Shown: piece after piece, positions 1-6,093 of the stretch
How the letters are laid out: every line of letters starts with the position of its first letter
Position numbering within the stretch: the stretch's first letter is position 1
Origin: an uncultured Haloferula sp.
GTDB taxonomy: Bacteria > Verrucomicrobiota > Verrucomicrobiae > Verrucomicrobiales > Akkermansiaceae
Direction of reading: 5' to 3'
Assembly (NCBI GenBank): GCA_946481625.1
Contig: CAMLOZ010000186.1
Location: 1-6,972 of the forward strand
Length of the DNA stretch: 6,972 nt
Notes under the pieces: generated by a model
What the model saw: the letters and a program-made list of their open reading frames with translations, nothing else
Databases searched by the model: none
What the model was told of the DNA's origin: nothing
Translations under genes and position numbers: made by a program

Positions 1-2125
1 TCAAGGAGCCGCGCTGCGGGCTGTGAAGCGTGCCGGTTTGCCCGGCGGGAACGACGAGCGCATTCGGCAGATCGCCAGCGCCTGGCAAGCCGGTGCCGGA
101 GTCATACATCTTGAGCGTGCCGCCATTGAAGGTCACCGCGCCGGTGCCGAGGCCCCAGCGGTTCGCGGCCTCGTTGCCGAGTTGGATTGTGCTGCCCGTG
201 CCGATGAAGGTGCCGCCGCTGAAACTGTGGCGGGTGTGGTAGGCCAAGGTCGAAGTCGCCGCGGTCGCGGTGGTCGCGGACATCGTGAGGGTGGTGCCGA
301 CGATGCCGGTAATGGTCGTCCCGTAAGGAAAGCCGCCGCCCATCACGACCATGCCGACCGCGAGGCCGGTGGAACCCGTCACGATTACCTGATTGCTTCC
401 CGACGTGGTCGTGCTGCTCACGTTCACGATGTCCGGTGCGAGCGTGAGAAGTCCGGTGCCGGACTTCACCAGCGAGGTGCTGCCCGCGATCATCCCGATG
501 CCATCGAAGGTGTAGGCGCGGGTGTTGTTCGCGACGGTGATCGCGCGCGGCTGGAGCGTGCCGTTGAGCACCACCGTGCCGACGGATGAGGTGTCGCCGA
601 AGGTGACGGCATCGAGATTGAAGAAGGTCGCGGTGGGACCGCCGGTGAAGTTGGCGGTGGTGTTGAGGTCCCAAAGCCCGCCGCCATTCGTGCCGCTCCA
701 GACGAGGGAAGCCGGGGCGGTGCCGCTCACGACGAGATTCACGAAGGCCGGATTGCCGCCGCTCGATTGACGCTGGACCGCGAAGGTTTGGCGCGAACCG
801 GCGGGGATGCCGACGAGGTTTAGCGCGGGAGCCGGGTTCGCGGCCATGGTCGCCGCGCCGTCGATGAGCGGATAGGTGCCGGTGCCGAGGACGCCATCGG
901 TGGCGTTGACATGGAAGTTCACCGTCGCGCCGGAGAGCGTGAGGCTGCCGCCGCTTACGGTGATCCGGTCATTCGCGCCGGAGGTCGAATTGGACAGGTC
1001 GTAGCGGAGATTGCTCGTGCCGCTCAAGGTGAGGCCTGCGCCTGCCGTCAGGGTTCCGGCGACGCCCTGCGCCGCACCGGGGTCGAGCGTGCTGCCTGTA
1101 GCTCCGGTGACAAGACCGGCGATGCTGCCGCTGCCGCCGAGTGTCGCGCCGTTGGCAACCGTCGTGGCGGTCGCGCCCAAGGCACCGTTGACCCGCAGCG
1201 TGCCTGCATTCACTCCCGTGGTACCGTTGTGGGTGCTGGTGCCGGTCAAGGTCCAGGTGCCGCTGCCGACCTTGTTCAGGTTCGTCGCCCCGCCGCCATT
1301 GGCGATCGCCCCGGCGAAGGTCGCGCTCGTGTTGAGGCCGCCGACGTTGTAAGTGCTGACTGTCGTGCCGCTCTGGGCACCGCTCAGCACCGTCCCGGTG
1401 CCGGTGGCGGAGAGTTCGCCGATTTCGAAGGGCGTGGACGCGCTGCCGTTGCGGTTCATCAATTGCGAGGTGCCGCTGCCAAGATCCACCGCGACCGCGG
1501 CGCTGCCGAAGTTCACGTTGGTCGTTCCGTTCAGGCGGATCCTTGGATTGCCGCTTCCCGCCTGAATCCGACCGGTGAAGCCGGACCAGCTTCCGCCGAT
1601 GGTCCAGAGCTGACCGCCGGTGGCATTCAAGGTGAGAGTTTGCGAGCCGGTCCAAGCGCCGCCAATCGTATGCTGTGAACCGACGGTGACCGTGGCGGGC
1701 TGGTTGAACTCGAACTGGTTCGCGAGTGTGCTGTTAGACGGCGGCGCGAGGGACAGGGCTCCGCCGTTCAAGGAGATCTTCGCGGTGCCCGCGGCACCCG
1801 CGGTATTGAGGGCGAGGTTGCCTTGCTCGAGGGAGACGCTGTTGAAGCTGTTCGTCCCGGCATTATTGATCGTGAGATTGCCGCTGCCGCGCTTGGTGAG
1901 GGCATTGGTGGTGCTGACGGCACCCGCGCCGTTGAAACTGTAGTTCGCGGACGAATCGACTTCGACCGTGGTGGCAAGGACCGCTGCGGGGAGATTCACC
2001 GCGGGCGAAGCGGCTCCGGCATTGCCGAAGGTCACGCGGTCGCCGCTGGTGAAGGCAATAGGCGTGCCGTCTTTCAGCCAGTTGTTCGAAGTCGTGTCCC
2101 AGTCGGCGGCATTGCCGCGCCAATC
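1..2125 (-). repeat. Protein-level beta-strand repeat region (PATR-type, PF12951-like), at least two header-plus-repeat cycles
   Basis: From residue 556 the long protein becomes Gly/Thr/Asn/Ser-rich. Two W-G headers are seen: LDWRGNAADWDTTSNNW followed by DRVTFGN (556-590; bases 2021-2125), and VWSGTNGGGLWDL followed by DAVTFGD (1030-1066; bases about 587-703). Each leads into strand repeats of the form LxKxGxGxLTL...N.F.....V..G.L. Such repeats are at 631-681 (bases 1748-1900), 842-981 (bases 848-1267, the most canonical, with GSGTWTLTG, TTGVNAGTLRVNG and TLGGSGSIAG) and 1104-1230 (bases 101-481). These match the autotransporter-associated beta-strand repeat family, which builds long beta-helical stalks in secreted or surface proteins. 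No strong base-level repetition accompanies the protein repeats. The region continues past the left edge, so the number of cycles is unknown. Confidence 0.85.
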
Positions 2126-3790
2126 GAGATCGGCGGGAGCGCCGCTATTGGTCACGCAGATCACGAACTGCTGGGTCCAGGTGCCGCCCTCCGCATCGGT
2201 CACGGTGAAGAGGAAGCCGCCGCGCCCGGCGGTTGCCTGGGCGTTAAAGGTGACGATGCGATTGCCCGTGCCGCTCTGAACGGCGCTGCCGCCAGTGACG
2301 CTGCCGAGCGTGAACACCGGCGAGTTCGGGAACCCGGCGGTGTAGCGCGAGAGATCGACGACCAGCGAGCCGCTCTTCACGACGAAGGCGTGGGGAACCG
2401 CCTTGAAGTGGAGATACTCCTCCAGGCGGGTGTATCCCGCCGCGGTTCCGGCCGGAAAGAAGGTCGTGCCGTTGACGGTGGTGTTGTGGTCCTGCGTCGC
2501 GGGGTTCCATCCGAGCGCCGTCTCATAGGCATCCGGCATGGCGTCGCGGTCGGTATCGATGGATGCGGTCGCGGAGGCGAGGGTGCCGAAGCCGCTGTTG
2601 CTCACCCCGGCGAGATCGCTCTCGCGGGTGATGTGATTCGCGGTCTGGTTCGCAAGGTTCTGGAGGAGGCGGGTGTCCACTTCATCGCGAAGCGGGCCCG
2701 AGTGCGAGGCATCGAGGCGAAGCGGTCCGGCATTCGAGAGGATTTTCTTGTAGGCGAGCAGGGCCGGGTCGGTGGTTACCGCGAGCGACCCGGTATTCGC
2801 ATATGGCGAGTTCAGCTTGATGTAATTTCCGGTCGGATTGGTGGCGGCGTCGTAGGCCGAGCCGCCGACGATGCTGTAGCCGCGGTCGGTGCCGTTGAGA
2901 TGGCCGTCGCCATCGCGGTCGTGAAGGTTGCCGGTGACGTGGACCGAGAAGTTCGGATAGCCGTTTCGGTCGAGGCTGGCCTTTTCCAGCGGGGTGTTAC
3001 GGATGTTTCCCGGCGGGCAGATGAAGTAGTTGCCGATCACGTTCGACTTCCATCCGGCGGGCGTTTCGGAGTCGCCCATGATGAAGCCGATGTCCCAGTC
3101 GAAGGTCACGTTGTTCACCCACTCCAGCAGACCGGCGGGGCGGGCCTTCGGGTTGCGGGTGTGGTTGTGGGCCCAGAGGGTGTGATGGCAGGTCGCGTGG
3201 TTCTGGTCCCAGAGGCCGCCGCAGGAGTGGCTTTCCAAGCCCCATGCATTCAGCGCCCACTGCATCGTGAGATTTTCCGGCGGACTGCCGAAGGACGAGA
3301 TGTTCTCGTCCGTGCTGAAGGCCATCGAGATGTGATCGAGGATCGCATTCTGGCATCCGCTATCGAGATCGATGCAATCGCCGCCGGAGCCGTTCTTGCC
3401 ATGGCGGAAGCGCAGATGCCGGATCACGATGTCATCCGCGGAAATGCGGAAGGTGCCGTCCTTCAGGCCGATGCCATCGCCCGGCGCGGTCTGGCCCGCG
3501 ATGGTGATCTTGTTCTGGGTGATCCGCAGGTTCGACCCCGGGACATGGATGTAGCCACTGACCGCGAAGACGATGGTGCGTCCGCCGGAAGGGGCGGTGG
3601 CGATGCCCTCGGCAAGCGATCCCGCACCGCTGCTATTCAGGTTCGTGACGATGTAAACGTCGCCGGTTCCGGTTCCCGATGTGGTGCCGCGGCCACCCTT
3701 GGCATAGGCGCCGTAGCCTTCGGCACCGGGGAACGCGGGGATCTGGGCCGCCGCAGTGGCGGCGAGTAGAAGAGAGAGGAGGGACTTCAC
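1..3790 (-). CDS. Secreted PL1-type pectate lyase fused to autotransporter-associated beta-strand repeats (partial, C-terminus beyond left edge)
   Basis: An uninterrupted minus-strand frame of 1263 codons starts at GTG 3790-3788 and is still open at the window edge. GTG fits best because it gives a Sec signal peptide (MKSLLSLLLAATAAA, residues 1-15) followed directly by AFPGAEGYGAYAKGGRG (19-35), the N-terminal hallmark of PL1-type pectate lyases. The lyase domain spans about 17-400 and has the LDH motif (Asp152, His153), DEN (161-163) and RNPKAR (212-217), which matches the RxPxxR motif carrying the PL1 catalytic arginine. An EF-hand-like loop (291-302) and a thrombospondin-3-like motif, DTDRDAMPDAYE (412-423), suggest calcium binding. 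An Ig/cadherin-like module (about 464-547) follows, then W-G headers and beta-strand repeats (555-1263). Expected role: beta-elimination of polygalacturonate outside the cytoplasm. I see no convincing Shine-Dalgarno; the start overlaps the upstream esterase stop. Substrate is inferred. The anchor at the C-terminus (barrel, PEP-CTERM or other) cannot be seen. Confidence 0.93.
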   Translation of the reverse strand, partial: MKSLLSLLLAATAAAQIPAFPGAEGYGAYAKGGRGTTSGTGTGDVYIVTNLNSSGAGSLAEGIATAPSGGRTIVFAVSGYIHVPGSNLRITQNKITIAGQTAPGDGIGLKDGTFRISADDIVIRHLRFRHGKNGSGGDCIDLDSGCQNAILDHISMAFSTDENISSFGSPPENLTMQWALNAWGLESHSCGGLWDQNHATCHHTLWAHNHTRNPKARPAGLLEWVNNVTFDWDIGFIMGDSETPAGWKSNVIGNYFICPPGNIRNTPLEKASLDRNGYPNFSVHVTGNLHDRDGDGHLNGTDRGYSIVGGSAYDAATNPTGNYIKLNSPYANTGSLAVTTDPALLAYKKILSNAGPLRLDASHSGPLRDEVDTRLLQNLANQTANHITRESDLAGVSNSGFGTLASATASIDTDRDAMPDAYETALGWNPATQDHNTTVNGTTFFPAGTAAGYTRLEEYLHFKAVPHAFVVKSGSLVVDLSRYTAGFPNSPVFTLGSVTGGSAVQSGTGNRIVTFNAQATAGRGGFLFTVTDAEGGTWTQQFVICVTNSGAPADLDWRGNAADWDTTSNNWLKDGTPIAFTSGDRVTFGNAGAASPAVNLPAAVLATTVEVDSSANYSFNGAGAVSTTNALTKRGSGNLTINNAGTNSFNSVSLEQGNLALNTAGAAGTAKISLNGGALSLAPPSNSTLANQFEFNQPATVTVGSQHTIGGAWTGSQTLTLNATGGQLWTIGGSWSGFTGRIQAGSGNPRIRLNGTTNVNFGSAAVAVDLGSGTSQLMNRNGSASTPFEIGELSATGTGTVLSGAQSGTTVSTYNVGGLNTSATFAGAIANGGGATNLNKVGSGTWTLTGTSTHNGTTGVNAGTLRVNGALGATATTVANGATLGGSGSIAGLVTGATGSTLDPGAAQGVAGTLTAGAGLTLSGTSNLRYDLSNSTSGANDRITVSGGSLTLSGATVNFHVNATDGVLGTGTYPLIDGAATMAANPAPALNLVGIPAGSRQTFAVQRQSSGGNPAFVNLVVSGTAPASLVWSGTNGGGLWDLNTTANFTGGPTATFFNLDAVTFGDTSSVGTVVLNGTLQPRAITVANNTRAYTFDGIGMIAGSTSLVKSGTGLLTLAPDIVNVSSTTTSGSNQVIVTGSTGLAVGMVVMGGGFPYGTTITGIVGTTLTMSATTATAATSTLAYHTRHSFSGGTFIGTGSTIQLGNEAANRWGLGTGAVTFNGGTLKMYDSGTGLPGAGDLPNALVVPAGQTGTLHSPQRGSL
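251..418 (-). other. Gly/Val/Thr-rich module inserted inside the last visible beta-strand repeat
   Basis: Residues 1125-1180 (including VTGSTGLAVGMVVMGGG and GTTITGIVGTTLTM) fall between LLTLAP and the continuation HSFSGGTFIGTG, where the repeat family usually runs straight from LTL.G.N to the Y.GGT strand. The pattern VTGSTGL.VGM.V.G.G.P.GTTI..I.G..LT.S..ATA resembles a short beta module seen in other large repetitive surface proteins. The reading frame is intact across it. Its function is unknown. Confidence 0.5.
2150..2401 (-). other. Ig/cadherin-like beta-sandwich module linking lyase to repeats
   Basis: Residues about 464-547 of the long protein follow the EEYLHFKAVPHA linker. They alternate hydrophobic strands with Gly/Asn turns (FVVKSGSLVVDLSRYTAG, then PVFTLGSVTGGSAV, RIVTFNAQATAG, GGFLFTVTDAEGGTWTQQFV). 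The FTVTDAEGG strand-turn is typical of cadherin-like or Ig-like spacer domains in secreted bacterial enzymes. It likely acts as a rigid spacer or a weak carbohydrate contact surface. The fold is judged from the strand pattern only. Confidence 0.55.
2591..3742 (-). other. Pectate lyase (PL1-type) right-handed beta-helix domain
   Basis: These are residues 17-400 of the long protein. The order of motifs follows the PL1-like family: AFPGAEG..GGRG, then GGRTIVFAVSGYI (69-81), a run of short beta-helix strands (ITIAGQ, FRISADDIVIRHLRFRH), DHIS (152-155), DEN (161-163), SHSCGGLW (187-194), HHTLWAHNHTRNPKAR (202-217) and VNNVTFDWD (225-233). The RxPxxR arginines (Arg212, Arg217) and the acidic residues expected to bind calcium are present, so the domain looks catalytically intact. 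Within it, residues 291-302 (DRDGDGHLNGTD; bases 2885-2920) form an EF-hand-like loop. The exact PL1 subfamily and the preference for polygalacturonan or rhamnogalacturonan cannot be read from the motifs alone. Confidence 0.85.
3787..3790 (-). promoter_or_regulatory. GTGA stop/start overlap coupling esterase and pectate lyase
   Basis: Read on the minus strand, the four bases are GTGA: GTG (3790-3788) opens the pectate lyase and TGA (3789-3787) closes the esterase. The 35 bases upstream of the GTG are pyrimidine- and C-rich and hold no recognisable purine-rich ribosome site, so start by termination-reinitiation coupling is likely. It shows the two genes are on one mRNA. An independent promoter here is not visible. 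Confidence 0.8.
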
Positions 3791-5988
3791 GGATCGGTAC
3801 GAAAGGGGGCGGCGGGAAGGCCCGCGGAATTGCAAAGGTTCGCGCCAGCCGGATTATCGGCCCAGGCATAACGGACGTAGGCGGGGCGTGGGACGGCGCT
3901 GCTGTGGACGATCACCATGCCGCTGTCGATTTCGGCATCCGCCCATACGAATTTCCGGTCGTCTCCCGCGATTGCAAATTGTTTGAGCGGGCCATCCTTC
4001 GCCACGAGCCCTTCCCCGATGTGATCGAAGTGCAGGCGGACGCGGCCGTCCTCGATCTCGGCCATCTTGAAGACGGGACCGCAAGGGATCACGTCCTTGC
4101 CGTAGGTGCCGTTCAGCGCGAGAAGGGCAAGGCGCTTGCCGACGTCCTGCTTGTTGCGCGGGTGGACATCCTTTTCCTCACCGATGTCGATGGTGACGGC
4201 CATGCCGGTATTCGGCAGGGAGAGCGAGGAGGACTGGGCCTCGCGCATGCTGGCGAGGCTGCTATCGCCGGGCGTGGTCGGCGGTGTTTTGTGGGCCGCC
4301 AGTTGGACGAAGTAGAAGGGGAAATCGCCGCGGTTCCAGCGACTGCGCCAGTCTTCGATCAGGGCTTTCTGGAGCGTCGGGTAGAGCTTGCGGGTACCGA
4401 CATTGGACTCGCCCTGGTACCAGATCATACCGCGGATGCCGTAACCGGCGACGGGGGCGATCATGCCGTTGTAGAGCACCGCGGGATTGTGCTGGTCTTG
4501 GATTGGATCCGGGTGCTTCGGAGCGCGGCCTTTCTTGTCCGAGGCGAGCCACTTCGACATCGACCGGCCGTAGTTGGCGAAGGCCTTCGGATCGTCGCGG
4601 TAGGCGATGAATCTCTTGCCGAAGGCATCGAGGAGCGGCTTCAGGTTCTCCGCTTCCCGGAGTTTCGCATCGCTGATCCACGCCTCCGCGGTGCTGGCCC
4701 CGTAGGCGCAGGTGATGAGGCCGATGGGGACGCCGAGCGCTTGCTGGAGGTCGCGGGCGAAGAAGTAGGCGGCGGCGGAGAAGTCGCCGACGGTTTGGGG
4801 GGAGCAAGGTTTCCACTCGCCTTCAAGTTCGGGTTGCGGGTCTTCACGCATTGCCCACTCGGCGGTGAACATGCGGATCTGCGGGTGATTCGCCTTGGCG
4901 ACTTCCTGCTGCCAGTTGGTGGTGCCGGCGAAGTAGCGCTTCCCGGTTGCGGCCACGGTGAAGTCCATGTTCGACTGGCCGGAGCAGAGCCATACCTCGC
5001 CCGCCCAGACATCATTGAAGCGCTTGGTCGCGCCCGCCTTCACTTCGAGGACGTGCGGGCCGCCCGCGGGAAGAGCGGGGAGATCGAGCCGGAAGCGGCC
5101 CGAGTCATCCGCCGTGGTGGTGACGGACTTTCCCGCGATCTCCGCGGTGACGTGGGTGCCGGGCAAGGTGCGGCCCCAGAGGGGATTCGCCGAATCGCGC
5201 TGCAGCACCATGTGATCGGAGAAGACACGCGGGAGCCAGAGGTCCGCGGGAAGCAGGTAGTTGCCGAGGCCGGTCGTGCGCAGGGCCTTCGCGAGTTCGG
5301 CGGCATTGAAGGCCGCACCGGCGGGTCCGGTGTGGGTGTGGTCGCTGCCCGCGAAGAGGGTCGCCGTCTTTTCGCGGCCGATGGCCTCGTAGCGATCGGC
5401 CAGCAGGGTATTGAAATCGATGAAAGAGGCTCCGGCTTGGGTTGCCGCTTCGCGCGCCCATGCGGCGTAGCGGTCGGCGGAGCGGCCCACCTTGCCGTCC
5501 TTCCAGAGATTGCGCGGGATGGGCGAAATCACAATGGCGGTGGCACCCTTGGCCTTGGTCTCGGCGATGTATTTGCGGAGATACCAGCCGTAGCTGCGGA
5601 CGGTTTCGGCCTGGCCGTCGGTCTTGCGGACGATGTCCTCGGTTTCCTCGCCGGTGCCCTTGATCGAGGCGCGGCAGCGATCGTCATTGAGCGGGCCGCC
5701 GTCGTTGTGGCCAAACTGCATCAGCACGAAGTCGCCCGCCTTGAGGTTGGCCATGACGGCATCCCAGCGGCCTTCCGTGAGGAAGGTGCGGCTGCTGCGC
5801 CCGCCGATGGCGCGGTTGACGACCTCGATCTTCGCGGGGTCGAACTCCGCCACAAGGGGATCGCCCCATCCTTCCTGACCGGCGGTCTGGTTGCGGACGG
5901 TCGAGTCGCCGATGATGAAAAGTGTCGGTTTTGCCCACGCAGCAGCCGTCAAGCAGCAGGCGAGGAACATCAGGCATAGGGCGCGCAT
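3787..5988 (-). CDS. Secreted bifunctional acetylesterase: CE12-type rhamnogalacturonan acetylesterase plus CE20/SASA-type domain
   Basis: This 733-residue protein starts at ATG 5988. A TTG three codons upstream (5997) is a weaker alternative; neither has a clear ribosome site. A Sec signal peptide (1-19, ending AAAWA before KPT) precedes two esterase domains. Domain 1 (about 20-245) is CE12-like with GDSTV (nucleophile Ser29), IGGRSSRTF (61-69), QFGHND (Asn95) and SDHTH (Asp216, His219), a complete SGNH set. Domain 2 (about 252-733) resembles sialate O-acetylesterase/CE20 proteins: VFSDHMVLQR (255-264) and NPLWGRTLPG (268-277) open a beta-sandwich, then SGQSNM (Ser339), WYQGESN (523-529) and DIGEEKDVHP (Asp607, His609). 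Both sites look intact. Expected role: removing O-acetyl groups from pectin, rhamnogalacturonan I for domain 1. The second domain's substrate is uncertain; relatives act on acetylated hemicelluloses or sialates, and sialate is unlikely here. The next gene is a coupled pectate lyase. Confidence 0.93.
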   Translation of the reverse strand: MRALCLMFLACCLTAAAWAKPTLFIIGDSTVRNQTAGQEGWGDPLVAEFDPAKIEVVNRAIGGRSSRTFLTEGRWDAVMANLKAGDFVLMQFGHNDGGPLNDDRCRASIKGTGEETEDIVRKTDGQAETVRSYGWYLRKYIAETKAKGATAIVISPIPRNLWKDGKVGRSADRYAAWAREAATQAGASFIDFNTLLADRYEAIGREKTATLFAGSDHTHTGPAGAAFNAAELAKALRTTGLGNYLLPADLWLPRVFSDHMVLQRDSANPLWGRTLPGTHVTAEIAGKSVTTTADDSGRFRLDLPALPAGGPHVLEVKAGATKRFNDVWAGEVWLCSGQSNMDFTVAATGKRYFAGTTNWQQEVAKANHPQIRMFTAEWAMREDPQPELEGEWKPCSPQTVGDFSAAAYFFARDLQQALGVPIGLITCAYGASTAEAWISDAKLREAENLKPLLDAFGKRFIAYRDDPKAFANYGRSMSKWLASDKKGRAPKHPDPIQDQHNPAVLYNGMIAPVAGYGIRGMIWYQGESNVGTRKLYPTLQKALIEDWRSRWNRGDFPFYFVQLAAHKTPPTTPGDSSLASMREAQSSSLSLPNTGMAVTIDIGEEKDVHPRNKQDVGKRLALLALNGTYGKDVIPCGPVFKMAEIEDGRVRLHFDHIGEGLVAKDGPLKQFAIAGDDRKFVWADAEIDSGMVIVHSSAVPRPAYVRYAWADNPAGANLCNSAGLPAAPFRTDP

Positions 5989-6093
5989 GCGCCGCAATAT
6001 GGACCGGCGCGGTGTGCTTGTCGCTTACCCTCTATGGGGTAAAGACGCGGGCTTGGAAGCGTTCGCAGCGATTCGTGGCAAGGCCGCCTTGAA
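5989..6093. other. 105-bp intergenic region between hydrolase and esterase genes
   Basis: This is the only non-coding stretch in the window. It holds one perfect inverted repeat (6025-6042). No convincing -35/-10 pair reading toward the esterase and no hairpin followed by a T-run were found, so neither a sigma-70 promoter nor an intrinsic terminator can be called. The AAGGCGGCCTT just after the hydrolase stop makes only a four-pair stem. The gap suggests the esterase-lyase pair may have its own promoter, but read-through from the hydrolase gene cannot be excluded. Confidence 0.5.
6025..6042. repeat. Perfect 6+6 inverted repeat, candidate operator
   Basis: The plus strand reads TTACCC-TCTATG-GGGTAA, with perfect 6-base arms and a 6-base spacer. 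It is centred about 45 bp upstream of the esterase ATG, where a transcription factor site could lie. It is AT-richer than its surroundings. There is no T-run after it on either strand, which argues against an intrinsic terminator. A 6-base perfect dyad can arise by chance, so the operator reading is tentative. Confidence 0.35.

Noticed and set aside
102..674. Minus-strand frame of 190 codons rich in His and Arg (also 969-1655, 2244-2510, 2997-3356)
   Set aside because: These are out-of-frame readings of the lyase-PATR gene; His/Arg richness is the usual result of shifting Gly/Thr/Asn GC-rich codons.
23..1678. Plus-strand frames of 188 and 255 codons (23-589 and 911-1678)
   Set aside because: Both are in codon register opposite the PATR repeat region and have low-complexity Ala/Gly/Arg composition; they are shadows.
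1..2125. Frequent GGTGCCG/GCCGGTG-like strings suggesting a DNA repeat array or CRISPR
   Set aside because: The strings have no constant period or spacers; they come from Gly, Thr and Ala codons in the protein repeats.
1823..3769. 648-codon open frame on the plus strand
   Set aside because: Same register effect opposite the pectate lyase gene. It has no domain motifs and would exclude the well-supported lyase.
3679..5979. 766-codon open frame on the plus strand
   Set aside because: It is in exact codon register with the minus-strand esterase, so it stays open simply because the esterase avoids TTA, CTA and TCA codons in high-GC DNA. The protein is Gly/Ala/Arg/Glu-rich with no recognisable motif, while the minus strand has two full catalytic sets.
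6082..6093. Possible terminator hairpin after the hydrolase stop (AAGGCGGCCTT)
   Set aside because: Only four base pairs with a three-base loop and no T-run follow, so it does not meet an intrinsic terminator pattern.
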